Origin: CAZMOK01 sp964567785
GTDB taxonomy: Bacteria > Bacteroidota > Bacteroidia > Bacteroidales > JAGOPY01
Length of the DNA stretch: 64,000 bases
Direction of reading: 5' to 3'
Assembly: GCA_964567785.1 (NCBI GenBank)
Contig: CAZMOK010000005.1
Span: forward strand, 1-64,000
Part shown: positions 35,813-44,329 of the stretch, one piece after another
Numbering within the stretch: the stretch's first letter is position 1
How the letters are laid out: every line of letters begins with the position of its first letter
Translations under genes and position numbers: made by a program
Notes under the pieces: generated by a model
The model's database searches: none
Told to the model about the DNA's origin: nothing
Seen by the model: the letters and a program-made list of their open reading frames with translations, nothing else

Positions 35813-36187
35813 ATGATTGAGAGGTTAAATAAATTACTTGAACTTGAAGAATTGAGTTCAAGCCAGTTTGCCGACAGGCTGGATGTGCAGCGATCGGGCA
35901 TTTCCCATATCCTGAACGGCAGGAACAAGCCCAGCCTGGATCTAATAAGCAAAATACTAAGATCATTCCCCGATATCGATCCTGACTGGCTGATACTGGG
36001 AATAGGCAAACCCTACAGGAAAGAAAAGGGCAGTGATAACACCACGGAGGAAACTTTGTTCCATAGTGGAGGGGTATTCAGGGGGGGAAGGGAACAAAAA
36101 AAGGGGCCTGTAAAGTCCCCTGAAAAAGAAATAGCTAAAGTGATTGTCCTGTATTCCGACAATACCTTTGATGTATATATTCCCTGA
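35813..36187 (+). CDS. XRE-family helix-turn-helix regulator
   Basis: 124 residues. The N-terminal Cro/CI HTH is clear: LLELEELSSSQFADRLDVQRSGISHILNGRNKPSLDLI, then DPDWLILGIGKPY, usual for Bacteroidota XRE proteins. The C-terminal half (KGPVKSPEKEIAKVIVLYSDNTFDVYIP) is a polar linker and a short beta-like segment of unknown role. It ends 7 bases before the convergent ndk gene. The two upstream palindromes suggest self-regulation. Confidence 0.88.
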   Translation: MIERLNKLLELEELSSSQFADRLDVQRSGISHILNGRNKPSLDLISKILRSFPDIDPDWLILGIGKPYRKEKGSDNTTEETLFHSGGVFRGGREQKKGPVKSPEKEIAKVIVLYSDNTFDVYIP

Positions 36188-36194
36188 TCTGAGA

Positions 36195-36617
36195 TTAATC
36201 CACTCTCTCAAGCTCTGAAAAGAAAAATCCTGCCTCAATCAGGGCATTTTCATCAGAATCGGAACCATGTACGGCATTTTCCTGGATATTTGTACCATAT
36301 GCAGCCCTAACTGTTCCTTCTGCTGCATCTTTTGGGTTTGTTGATCCAATGAATTCCCGGTAAGCTTCAATGGCGTTCTCTTTTTCAAGGATTGCAGCAA
36401 CTATTGGTCCTGACGACATGAATTCGGTAAGGTCGTTGTAAAAAGGGCGCTCCCTGTGGACTTCGTAGAACTTCATGGCCTGTTCCTTTGAGAGTTTTAA
36501 ATATTTCATGGCAACTATCTTAAAACCCCTTTTGATAATCATGTCGAGAATGGTGCCGCTGTGGCCGTTACGGACCGCCTCGGGCTTGATCATTGTTAGT
36601 GTTATTTTTCCTGCCAT
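36195..36617 (-). CDS. ndk: Nucleoside diphosphate kinase
   Basis: 140 residues from ATG 36617; the open frame goes on to 36734, but the family starts at AGKITLTMIKPEAV. The phospho-accepting His117 lies in NAVHGSDS. It transfers the terminal phosphate of ATP to NDPs through a phosphohistidine. CAAAAATA at 36645-36652 is TATTTTTG on its strand, a possible -7 box. It is divergent from nrnA with about 95 bases between starts. Confidence 0.97.
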   Translation of the reverse strand: MAGKITLTMIKPEAVRNGHSGTILDMIIKRGFKIVAMKYLKLSKEQAMKFYEVHRERPFYNDLTEFMSSGPIVAAILEKENAIEAYREFIGSTNPKDAAEGTVRAAYGTNIQENAVHGSDSDENALIEAGFFFSELERVD

Positions 36618-36670
36618 ATAAATGAATTTTTTGATTAGAAGCGGCAAAAATAATATAAATGAGGCCTTCG

Positions 36671-36700
36671 TTGAAGTATATCCTTTATTAATTACTTTTG
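36671..36700 (+). promoter_or_regulatory. Promoter of the nrnA operon (TTG-N19-TACTTTTG)
   Basis: TTG at 36671-36673, 19 bases, TACTTTTG at 36693-36700; the GTG start of nrnA is 14 bases further. This fits the consensus and supports the GTG start. Confidence 0.7.
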
Positions 36701-36713
36701 TTTCTGAAATATC

Positions 36714-37736
36714 GTGAAATTGCTTCATAATCAATTAAAAGAAATAGAAAATTGGCTGCATCCCGGAGCCAGTATACTCATTACCAGTCATCATAATCCC
36801 GACGGCGACGCGATAGGGTCCCTGCTTGCCATGTATCACCTGACAAAGAAGGAAGGGTACAGGGTAAATTGTGTTGTTCCAAACCGGATACCGGAATTCC
36901 TTAAATGGATGCCAGGATCAGCCGATATACTTATCTTCGATGAAAAAAAGCATGCCCGGCTTTTTACTGAGGCCGACATTATCTATTGCCTTGATTATAA
37001 TGCCCCCTCACGTGTTGCTTCAATGGAAGGGGCACTGAAAAGCTCACAGGCCAAAAAGATACTCATCGACCACCATCCCGAACCTGATAAGGAATTCTTT
37101 GACTGGGCATATTCTACAGTTGAGATAAGTTCCACTGCTGAACTGGTATATAACTATATAGTTGATTGGAAAGGAAATGATGAGATCACTGAGGAAATAG
37201 CTGCCTGTCTGTATGTGGGTATCATGACTGATACCGGATCCTTCAGCTTCAACTGCAGTTATGCTTCCACATTCGCTGCCACCGCGAAACTGCTGGAAAC
37301 AGGAATCGACGGTGAGGAGATACACAGACTGGTTTACAATAATTATTCAGAATCAAGGCTGAGGTTGCTTGGGTATTGCCTGTCGGAAAAAATGACGGTT
37401 ATCGAAGAGTATTCTATGGCCTACATTTCTCTCACAAAGACGGAACTGGAGCGCTTTGGTTATGTTCCGGGCGATACGGAAGGGATCGTAAATTACCCGC
37501 TATCTGTTAAAGATGTAAAGATCTCCATACTGTTGACGGAAAGGAAGGACAATATCAGGTTGTCGTTCAGGTCGAAAGGGAATTTCCCGGTTAACAGGAT
37601 TGCCAGGGAACATTTTGAAGGAGGAGGGCATATGAATGCCGCAGGGGGAGACTCATTTGTGAGCATGGACGAAACCATTCTCAAACTGCTTAATATAATG
37701 CCTAAATACCAGGAATTGATGCTTTCGGGGGGATAA
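36714..37736 (+). CDS. nrnA: DHH-family phosphoesterase NrnA (oligoribonuclease/pAp phosphatase type)
   Basis: 340 residues from GTG 36714. The DHH domain has ITSHHNPDGDAIGS, CLDYNAP, and ILIDHHPEPD as metal-binding motifs; the DHHA1 domain ends in EGGGHMNAAGG. It should hydrolyse short RNA oligomers and pAp in the cytoplasm. cysQ, another pAp phosphatase, is nearby. Its TAA overlaps the ATG of the GldI-like gene in TAATG, so they are coupled. Confidence 0.92.
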   Translation: MKLLHNQLKEIENWLHPGASILITSHHNPDGDAIGSLLAMYHLTKKEGYRVNCVVPNRIPEFLKWMPGSADILIFDEKKHARLFTEADIIYCLDYNAPSRVASMEGALKSSQAKKILIDHHPEPDKEFFDWAYSTVEISSTAELVYNYIVDWKGNDEITEEIAACLYVGIMTDTGSFSFNCSYASTFAATAKLLETGIDGEEIHRLVYNNYSESRLRLLGYCLSEKMTVIEEYSMAYISLTKTELERFGYVPGDTEGIVNYPLSVKDVKISILLTERKDNIRLSFRSKGNFPVNRIAREHFEGGGHMNAAGGDSFVSMDETILKLLNIMPKYQELMLSGG

Positions 37737-38311
37737 TGAATAGAAATATCTCTGATGTTACTTATAAAAACACAGTATTACCGGCAAACCTCTGGTTGAT
37801 TGTCCTGATATTCTTATGTTCTGCCAGTCTTTCCTGTCGTAATGAGGCGGTAAGAAATAAAGAAAAGATCGATGGCAAAGAGCTTGACAAGTCGTTGATT
37901 GAAGCCAACAAAAAGGCTGTGAAAGCCGAGGATCAGCAAATAGAAGATCTTTTGGACCGGTACAACTGGGATATGGAAACAACCGGGACAGGCTTGCGGT
38001 ATACTATCGCTGACCCGGGTGAAGGGCCTAAGGTTAAAGATGGAGATGAAGTGACAATTAACTACGAAACCAGGCTTATTACCGGAGATGTAGTATATTC
38101 GTCGGATGAAGACGGGCCGCTGACCTTCATTGTGGGCAAAAGTGACGTGATTGCCGGCGTACAGGAAGGAGTCAGGATGTTGGGAAAAGGGGGTAAAGCA
38201 AGGCTCGTAATCCCTTCCCACCTTGGTTACGGTCTTATAGGTGACCAGGATAAGATAAGGCAAAAAGCTACGTTGATATACGAAATTGAAGTTTTAGACT
38301 ATACTAATTAA
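37736..38311 (+). CDS. FKBP-type peptidyl-prolyl isomerase lipoprotein, GldI-like
   Basis: 191 residues. Signal peptide with lipobox (SASLSC, Cys34), a charged helix (KELDKSLIEANKKAVKAEDQQI) and one FKBP domain (VKDGDEVTINYETRL, LTFIVGKSDVIAGVQEGVRML, LVIPSHLGYG). GldI of gliding Flavobacteria is a lipoprotein of this layout, needed for gliding and T9SS, and I recall it beside a DHH phosphoesterase; the assignment is therefore plausible but not certain. It is translationally coupled to nrnA and followed after 20 bases by a multi-FKBP gene. Confidence 0.82.
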   Translation: MNRNISDVTYKNTVLPANLWLIVLIFLCSASLSCRNEAVRNKEKIDGKELDKSLIEANKKAVKAEDQQIEDLLDRYNWDMETTGTGLRYTIADPGEGPKVKDGDEVTINYETRLITGDVVYSSDEDGPLTFIVGKSDVIAGVQEGVRMLGKGGKARLVIPSHLGYGLIGDQDKIRQKATLIYEIEVLDYTN

Positions 38312-38331
38312 TTGAAAATCTGATTTTTATT

Positions 38332-39696
38332 ATGAAGAAATTCAAAAACTTTTTTATTTATTCATTTCTTTCGGTAACTGTACTTTTATTTTTCGGTTGT
38401 GAACCGTCGAAACATCCTGGCTTCAAGAAAACGGGCACAGGGTTGTTATATAAGATACATACCCCCGAAAACAATGATACAAACAATGTTGAAGCTGGAA
38501 AGGTAATCACTCTTGACATGAAGTACAAGATCGGGGACTCGTTGCTTTACGACAGCGATCAAATGCCCACTCCCGTTATGTTCCCGGTAATGGAATCCCA
38601 ATTTGAGGGCGATATATATGAAGGTCTTCTGATGCTTGTTAAAGGTGACAGCGCCACGCTCGTAGTGGATGCGGTAGATTTCTTTGTGAAGACTGCCAAC
38701 CAGCCACAGGCCCCTGAATTTGTTTCGGAGGGGGATGAAATGACCTTCGAAGTTAAGATACGGGAGATACAGACTGAGGAAGAGGTTCAGGCGGCAGAAA
38801 GGGAGCGTTTGATGAAACGCCAGCAGGAAGAAAGAGAACTGATAGTAAATTACGTTCACGATAACGAAATTACTGTTGAACCAACCGAATCGGGTATATA
38901 CTACATTGAGAAAAAACAGGGAAAAGGTAATACCCCCGCAGAGGAGCAATGGGTCAACGTTCATTATACAGTGTACACTCTGGAAGGGGAGAGGCTTTTC
39001 TCCACCCGCGACAGGGGGGAACCGATTGATTTCCAGATCGGAAAAAGGTTTGAGAATGAAGGGTTCCAGGAAGTAGTCGGGCTGATGCGCGAAGGGGGAG
39101 TTTCCGAAGCGCTGGTCCCCAGCAGCATGGCCTTTGGAGCACAGGGTGCCGGACAGGTGATTCAGCCATTTACACCTTTGTATTATGAAATTGAGCTGAT
39201 CGACGTGATGACCGTAGATGAATGGGACAGGAAACAGGCTGACAAAAAGGCAAAACAGTTTGCCGAAAAGCTTGAAAAACAGGAAGCTGAAAAAGCCATC
39301 ATCAAAGAATATATTAGGGACAACAACATAACCCCCACTGTAGAAACAGAAGAGGGCTTGATCTATGTTGAAGATGTGAAAGGTGACGGCCCCAAACCGG
39401 TAAGGGGAGACAAAGTGAAAGTTCACTATACAGGAATGACGCTCGACGGGGAAGTGTTTGATTCATCAGTCGAAAGAGGAGAACCTTTCGAATTCATTGT
39501 AGGCCGTAACATGGTTATACAGGGTTGGGATAAAGGGCTCCCTCTGATGAATACAGGCAGCAAAGGAAAGCTCATTATTCCATTCGAAATGGCTTATGGT
39601 GAACGCGGTGCGCCTGGCAGCATCGAACCCTATTCTACACTTGTTTTTGAAGTGGAACTGCTTGAGATAGTGGAAGAAGCAGGAAACGAAGAATAA
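38332..39696 (+). CDS. Lipoprotein with three tandem FKBP domains
   Basis: 454 residues with a lipobox (LLFFGC). Three FKBP-like domains are separated by charged helices (EEEVQAAERERLMKRQQEER and KQADKKAKQFAEKLEKQEAEK). Domain 3 is canonical (VKVHYTGMTLDGEVFDSS, FIVGRNMVIQGWDKGLPLM, IIPFEMAYGERG), domain 2 is partly degenerate (VNVHYTVYTLEGERLFST), and domain 1 has lost most active-site residues. The protein is likely an outer-membrane or periplasmic chaperone isomerase. Its TAA abuts the convergent cysQ stop with no intergenic base. Confidence 0.88.
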   Translation: MKKFKNFFIYSFLSVTVLLFFGCEPSKHPGFKKTGTGLLYKIHTPENNDTNNVEAGKVITLDMKYKIGDSLLYDSDQMPTPVMFPVMESQFEGDIYEGLLMLVKGDSATLVVDAVDFFVKTANQPQAPEFVSEGDEMTFEVKIREIQTEEEVQAAERERLMKRQQEERELIVNYVHDNEITVEPTESGIYYIEKKQGKGNTPAEEQWVNVHYTVYTLEGERLFSTRDRGEPIDFQIGKRFENEGFQEVVGLMREGGVSEALVPSSMAFGAQGAGQVIQPFTPLYYEIELIDVMTVDEWDRKQADKKAKQFAEKLEKQEAEKAIIKEYIRDNNITPTVETEEGLIYVEDVKGDGPKPVRGDKVKVHYTGMTLDGEVFDSSVERGEPFEFIVGRNMVIQGWDKGLPLMNTGSKGKLIIPFEMAYGERGAPGSIEPYSTLVFEVELLEIVEEAGNEE

Positions 39697-40530
39697 TTAC
39701 CTGGAAACTATAAACCAGGGATTCAAAAGATCTTCTTTATTATATCTGAGAGGCCGGCCGGTGCCGGCCTCTTTAATTTCTGCACCTGAAAATTCAGCAA
39801 CTGCATGTCCTGCTGCAGTATCCCATTCCATAGTGGGGGCAAACCGCGGATAAACATCTGCAAACCCTTCTGCAACAAGACAAAGCTTGATAGAGCTCCC
39901 TTTGGAGGCAAATTCAAGGTCGGGGTGTTCTTTTTTTATTTCGTCTACAAATTGTCGGGTTTCAGGCGACATGTGCGAACGGCTGCATACAACCGTGTAA
40001 GGCCTTTCATTTGTGGTACTTAATGGCAAAGAATGGCCTTCCAGCAAACCGGGCAGCAAAAAACTGCCTTCCTCATTTCTGACCACTTTTGTTTTCCTGG
40101 ATCTCCAACCCAATCCACCGTAATATAGTTCACCCGAAACAGGAATAAAAACCACTCCCAATACCGGACTCCCATCTTTTATAAGAGCTATGTTGACTGT
40201 GAACTCACCGTTCTTTTTGATGAATTCCCTGGTGCCGTCAAGAGGGTCCACAAGCCAAAACAAGGGCCATTTTGAACGGTCGGAGAAAGGGATTTCCTTT
40301 CCTTCCTCACTTAAGACCGGGATATCATAGGGATTGAGGATGGATACGATCATTCTGTGGGCATTCTTGTCAGCCAGTGTCAGAGGTGACTTGTCGTCTT
40401 TCAGCTCAACATCGATAGTTGTTTTGTAAACTTCAAGAATCTCTTCCCCTGCCTTTAGGGCAGCTTTTACTGCCAGCTTAAGCAATTGATCAATATTACT
40501 TTGATTTTCAGTTGTAAAGGTGCTAGTCAT
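39697..40530 (-). CDS. cysQ: 3'(2'),5'-bisphosphate nucleotidase CysQ
   Basis: 277 residues of the inositol monophosphatase superfamily. Metal-binding motifs are DDKSPLTLADKNAH, PVLSEEGKEIPF, LVDPLDGTREFIKKNGEFTVNIAL and the C-terminal WDTAAGHAVAEFSGAEI. It removes the 3'-phosphate of pAp formed in sulfate assimilation. Its ATG overlaps the uvrB stop by 4 bases, so the two are co-transcribed. Confidence 0.93.
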   Translation of the reverse strand: MTSTFTTENQSNIDQLLKLAVKAALKAGEEILEVYKTTIDVELKDDKSPLTLADKNAHRMIVSILNPYDIPVLSEEGKEIPFSDRSKWPLFWLVDPLDGTREFIKKNGEFTVNIALIKDGSPVLGVVFIPVSGELYYGGLGWRSRKTKVVRNEEGSFLLPGLLEGHSLPLSTTNERPYTVVCSRSHMSPETRQFVDEIKKEHPDLEFASKGSSIKLCLVAEGFADVYPRFAPTMEWDTAAGHAVAEFSGAEIKEAGTGRPLRYNKEDLLNPWFIVSR

Positions 40531-42551
40531 TTTCTCTCTTTTAAAATGTCTTCGAGGGCAAACATTTCATCTCTCAGCTTTGCGGCCCGGATGAAATCCA
40601 GCTCTTTAACAGCTGCTTCAATGTCCTTTCTTATCCTGTTAATGGCCTTTTGTATCTGATCACTGTCCATGTATGATATAACCGGATCGGCTGCAGCGCT
40701 GGGCTCGTCCTTTTCAACATAGGCCTTTGGTTCTTTCCTTTTTGCATCGGCCACGGCAGTTTGTCCCATAATCGCTTCTACCGATTTTTTGATCTGGGTG
40801 GGGGTAATGTTATGCTCTGCATTATAGGCCAGTTGTTTTTCTCTCCTCCTGTCGGTTTCATCGATAGTGCGCTGCATAGATTCGGTTATGTTATCAGCGT
40901 ACATGATCACCAGGCTGTTAAGATTCCTGGCCGCCCTTCCTGCCGTCTGGGTGAGGGACCTTTCCGACCTCAAAAATCCCTCTTTGTCGGCATCCATTAT
41001 AGCTACCAGCGATACTTCGGGCAGGTCCAGACCTTCCCTTAGCAGATTCACTCCCACAAGCACATCAAATTTGCCGGTCCTCAGGTCCCTCATGATCTCG
41101 ACCCTGTCGAGGGTATCCACTTCAGAATGGATATAACGGCATTTAATGTTCACCCGTTGGAGGTATTTGGTCAGCTCTTCCGCCATCCGCTTGGTAAGTG
41201 TCGTAACCAGGACACGCTCCCCTTTGCCGGTGCGTTCGTCGACCTCCTCCAGGAGATCATCTATCTGGTTATGGCTTGGCCTTACCTCTATAACCGGGTC
41301 AAGCAAGCCGGTTGGTCTGATAAGCTGCTCTACAACAATACCTTCTGATTTTTCCAGTTCGTATTCAGCGGGTGTGGCGCTCACGTAGATGATCTGGTTT
41401 GTAAGTGCCTCGAACTCATCAAATTTAAGGGGCCTGTTATCAAGGGCTGATGGCAACCTGAATCCGTATTCCACCAGGGTCTGTTTCCGTGACCTGTCAC
41501 CTCCGTACATAGCCCTGATCTGGGGAATGGTAACGTGGCTCTCGTCAATAATGGTAATGTAATCGTCCGGAAAATAATCAAGCAGACAGAAGGGCCTTGA
41601 GCCGGGCTTGCGACCGTCAAAATATCGGGAATAGTTTTCTATCCCTGAACAGAAACCCAGCTCACGCATCATTTCTATATCATAGGTCACCCTGTCTTCA
41701 AGCCTCTTTGCTTCAAGATATTTCCCAATTTCTTTGAAATAATCAGCCTGGCTGAATAAATCCTGCTGAATATCACCAATGGCCGATTTCATTTTATCCC
41801 TTGAGGTTATGAAAATGTTGGCAGGGAATATATTGATACTGTCGAATGATTCGAGAGCCTTGCCGTCTATGGGGTTAAAAGTTTCTATCTCCTCGATCTC
41901 ATCCCCAAAAAAGGATATCCTGTAGCAGAAATCGGCGTATGCCGGGAAAATATCTACTGTATCGCCTCTTACACGGAACCTCCCATGGATAAACTCGGTT
42001 TCGGTCCTTGAATAGAGGCTTGCCACCAGCCGGTGAAGGAACTGGTTCCGGCTTATTATGTCACCCGTTTTGATCCGTATCACATTGTTGTTGAAGTCAT
42101 CAGGGTTACCTATGCCATAGATACAGGAAACTGAAGAAACCACTATTACATCCCTTCTTCCCGATAGCAGGGCAGAGCTGGCGCTGAGCCTCAGTTTTTC
42201 GATCTCTTCATTGATTGAGAGGTCTTTTTCAATATAGGTATTGGTTACCGGGATATAAGCTTCGGGCTGATAATAATCATAGTAGGAAACAAAGTACTCA
42301 ACCGCATTGTCAGGAAAAAACTGCTTGAACTCCCCGTAAAGCTGCGCTGCCAGGGTTTTGTTGTGGCTTAGGACCAGTGTGGGCCTGTTTACCTCCTCAA
42401 GCACATTGGCTACAGTGAAGGTTTTACCCGAGCCGGTAACTCCAAGGAGTACCTGTGCCCGGTCGCCACGGCTCAGGCCTTCAACAAGTTGCCTGATCGC
42501 TTCAGGCTGGTCGCCTGTGGGTTTGTATTCCGAAGTAAGTTTGAAATTCAT
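40527..42551 (-). CDS. uvrB: Excinuclease ABC subunit UvrB
   Basis: 674 residues, full length. Walker A GVTGSGKT is at 37-44, the DNA-clamping beta-hairpin YYDYYQPEAYIP follows, then helicase motifs (DESHVTIPQ, YVSATPAEYE, VLVGVNLLREGLDLPEVSLVAI, QTAGRAARN) and the UvrC-binding UVR domain at the end (AAVKELDFIRAAKLRDEMFALE). It verifies DNA lesions with UvrA and recruits UvrC. CAAAATTA at 42571-42578 reads TAATTTTG on its strand. Confidence 0.98.
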   Translation of the reverse strand: MNFKLTSEYKPTGDQPEAIRQLVEGLSRGDRAQVLLGVTGSGKTFTVANVLEEVNRPTLVLSHNKTLAAQLYGEFKQFFPDNAVEYFVSYYDYYQPEAYIPVTNTYIEKDLSINEEIEKLRLSASSALLSGRRDVIVVSSVSCIYGIGNPDDFNNNVIRIKTGDIISRNQFLHRLVASLYSRTETEFIHGRFRVRGDTVDIFPAYADFCYRISFFGDEIEEIETFNPIDGKALESFDSINIFPANIFITSRDKMKSAIGDIQQDLFSQADYFKEIGKYLEAKRLEDRVTYDIEMMRELGFCSGIENYSRYFDGRKPGSRPFCLLDYFPDDYITIIDESHVTIPQIRAMYGGDRSRKQTLVEYGFRLPSALDNRPLKFDEFEALTNQIIYVSATPAEYELEKSEGIVVEQLIRPTGLLDPVIEVRPSHNQIDDLLEEVDERTGKGERVLVTTLTKRMAEELTKYLQRVNIKCRYIHSEVDTLDRVEIMRDLRTGKFDVLVGVNLLREGLDLPEVSLVAIMDADKEGFLRSERSLTQTAGRAARNLNSLVIMYADNITESMQRTIDETDRRREKQLAYNAEHNITPTQIKKSVEAIMGQTAVADAKRKEPKAYVEKDEPSAAADPVISYMDSDQIQKAINRIRKDIEAAVKELDFIRAAKLRDEMFALEDILKERK

Positions 42552-42592
42552 CAGTACTGTCCTTCAGCAGCAAAATTAATGAACTAAGTCAA

Positions 42593-43345
42593 TCAAATGA
42601 CGAAAGGAATGATTGCTTTGCGTTCGCCCGGATAATCGTCAAATTTTTCCTGGTACCATTGATGGTGGTTTATGGCCCTGGGAATAAGGTTTGCCATGGT
42701 CCAGACCATGAAAGAAAAGGCCGGAAGCGACCAGGCCATAATGGCAAAACCTGTCCATTCTATGATCTCACCAAAGAAGTTAGGACATGAGATGTAGTTG
42801 AAAAGGCCACCCCTGGGTATATAGTAACCTGTATCTCCTTTTTTTCTCAGGTTGATCAGCTTGTTGTCGGCATATTGGTTTATGGTAAAACCGGTAATGA
42901 AAATGATGATTCCGGGGATAAAATGGAGCAGGGAGATCTGTTCATAGGGTTCCGCAAACCACCCCAGCCAGTATCCGTTAATAGACCCGTTCACAAGGTT
43001 GAAAAATACTGCTGATAAGGCAATTATCAGAGGCATTCTCTTGTTTTTGGTCCTGGTACGGAACGGAAAGATGAATATCCTGTTCACATAGTGCAAAGTG
43101 AACACCGAAAATATGATCCATTTATAAATATCTTTTTCGATGGGACCCGTAAGGTAGAAATAGACAAAAAGCGCCAGGGTCGGGAATTCCATGATGAACC
43201 AGCCAAGCTTGTTGTCTATCATTGGCCCCCAGCCACCGGTTGTGTGTCTTCCGTAAGGGGTCCTGATCCTTAACAGGAATGGAAAGGTCACCAGCGCAAC
43301 TCCAATCCAGATGAGCACCAAAATTGTAAATAGGTTTTCCGACAT
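42593..43345 (-). CDS. Steroid 5-alpha-reductase-like (SRD5A type) membrane enzyme
   Basis: 250 residues with about six to seven hydrophobic segments. It carries the motifs of the 3-oxo-5-alpha-steroid 4-dehydrogenase C-terminal family: RTPYGRHT near the start, RTRTKNKRMPL, INQYADNKLINLRKKGDTGYY, IPRGGLFNYISCPNFFGEIIEW, and the end INHHQWYQEKFDDYPGERKAIIPF. Animal SRD5A1/2 share this order closely. The reaction would be NADPH-dependent reduction of an enone double bond in a membrane-soluble substrate; whether this is a steroid, terpenoid or lipid is unknown. It lies 3 bases downstream of an SDR epimerase gene. Confidence 0.85.
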   Translation of the reverse strand: MSENLFTILVLIWIGVALVTFPFLLRIRTPYGRHTTGGWGPMIDNKLGWFIMEFPTLALFVYFYLTGPIEKDIYKWIIFSVFTLHYVNRIFIFPFRTRTKNKRMPLIIALSAVFFNLVNGSINGYWLGWFAEPYEQISLLHFIPGIIIFITGFTINQYADNKLINLRKKGDTGYYIPRGGLFNYISCPNFFGEIIEWTGFAIMAWSLPAFSFMVWTMANLIPRAINHHQWYQEKFDDYPGERKAIIPFVI

Positions 43346-43348
43346 GCT

Positions 43349-44329
43349 TCAACGTATAAAGTGTTCTTTTTTGAAAAATTCCATGGTGTCCTTAAGGGTA
43401 TCTTCAATAGGCCTTGAATTATATCCCAGGTCTTTGCGTGCTTTCTCTCCGACGATCTTTCTGCTTCCTGTCCTGATGATATCAAGTGAAGCGCTTGTGT
43501 AAAGCGGGTGCTGATCAAGCATTGAATAGTAGGCCCCGATAAAGGGGACACCGATCCGTGCCAGCCAGAACGGTATGGTAAGGGTAGGGGTGGGCCTTTG
43601 TACAATTTGAGAAAGTGTTGCTGAAAGTTCACTCAGGCTTAGCCAGTGGCCCGGAAGAAGGTAACCCTCACCGCTCTTTCCCTTTTCCATCGCATTTATG
43701 GCACCCTGGCATACATCCCTCACATCCACCCAGTTATATCCCCCCGGCACAAGGGCAGGGATCTGCCTGTTGTACAACCTTATCAGCAACTGGCCCACAA
43801 GGCTGGGCTTGTAATCATTAGGACCGATAATTGATGTTGGGTTGATCACTACAGCGTCTATCCCGTTCCTGGCTGCTTCCCTTACCATCTTTTCGCCGGC
43901 CGATTTCGTCCGCTCATAGGGCAGGGGATTGGTAGTTGCCAGTGACCGTGTTTCATCCATCGGTTCATTAACCGGGGAATTTACAAGTGCATGTATGGAA
44001 CTGAAATGGACCAGCCTTTTCACAGAGCTGTCTTTCAACGATTCTATTATGTTCCGGGTACCTTCAACATTGACTTTCTCAAGGTGTTTGTTCCTGCTAC
44101 CTTTGATTGAAATTATGGCAGCAAGGTGAAAGACAACATCGGCACCATCGAATAGCTCATCTAATGCGGGCCTGTCTAGGATATCTCCTGTGACCTTTTC
44201 AAGATCAAGGTCCTTTATGCCTCTGTCATCTTTATATACAAGAGCCTTGACCCGGTGCCCTTCCCGGAGGAGCATTCTGCAAAGGTTTGAGCCCACGTGA
44301 CCGTTTGCACCAGTTACTGCTATTACCAT
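43349..44329 (-). CDS. NAD-dependent epimerase/dehydratase (extended SDR)
   Basis: 326 residues from ATG 44329 (MVIAVTGANGHVGSNL); seven upstream codons in frame are unlikely. The glycine-rich TGANGHVG, the DVVFHLAA motif and the catalytic pair in YERTKSAGEK place it in the extended SDRs, of the dihydroflavonol reductase/3-beta-hydroxysteroid dehydrogenase kind. The downstream neighbour is an SRD5A-like reductase 3 bases away, suggesting the same pathway. Substrate not known. Confidence 0.85.
   Translation of the reverse strand: MVIAVTGANGHVGSNLCRMLLREGHRVKALVYKDDRGIKDLDLEKVTGDILDRPALDELFDGADVVFHLAAIISIKGSRNKHLEKVNVEGTRNIIESLKDSSVKRLVHFSSIHALVNSPVNEPMDETRSLATTNPLPYERTKSAGEKMVREAARNGIDAVVINPTSIIGPNDYKPSLVGQLLIRLYNRQIPALVPGGYNWVDVRDVCQGAINAMEKGKSGEGYLLPGHWLSLSELSATLSQIVQRPTPTLTIPFWLARIGVPFIGAYYSMLDQHPLYTSASLDIIRTGSRKIVGEKARKDLGYNSRPIEDTLKDTMEFFKKEHFIR

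Noticed and set aside
36618..36734. 39-residue N-terminal extension of ndk
   Set aside because: It crosses the nrnA promoter and start region and is not part of the NDK family; the start is 36617.
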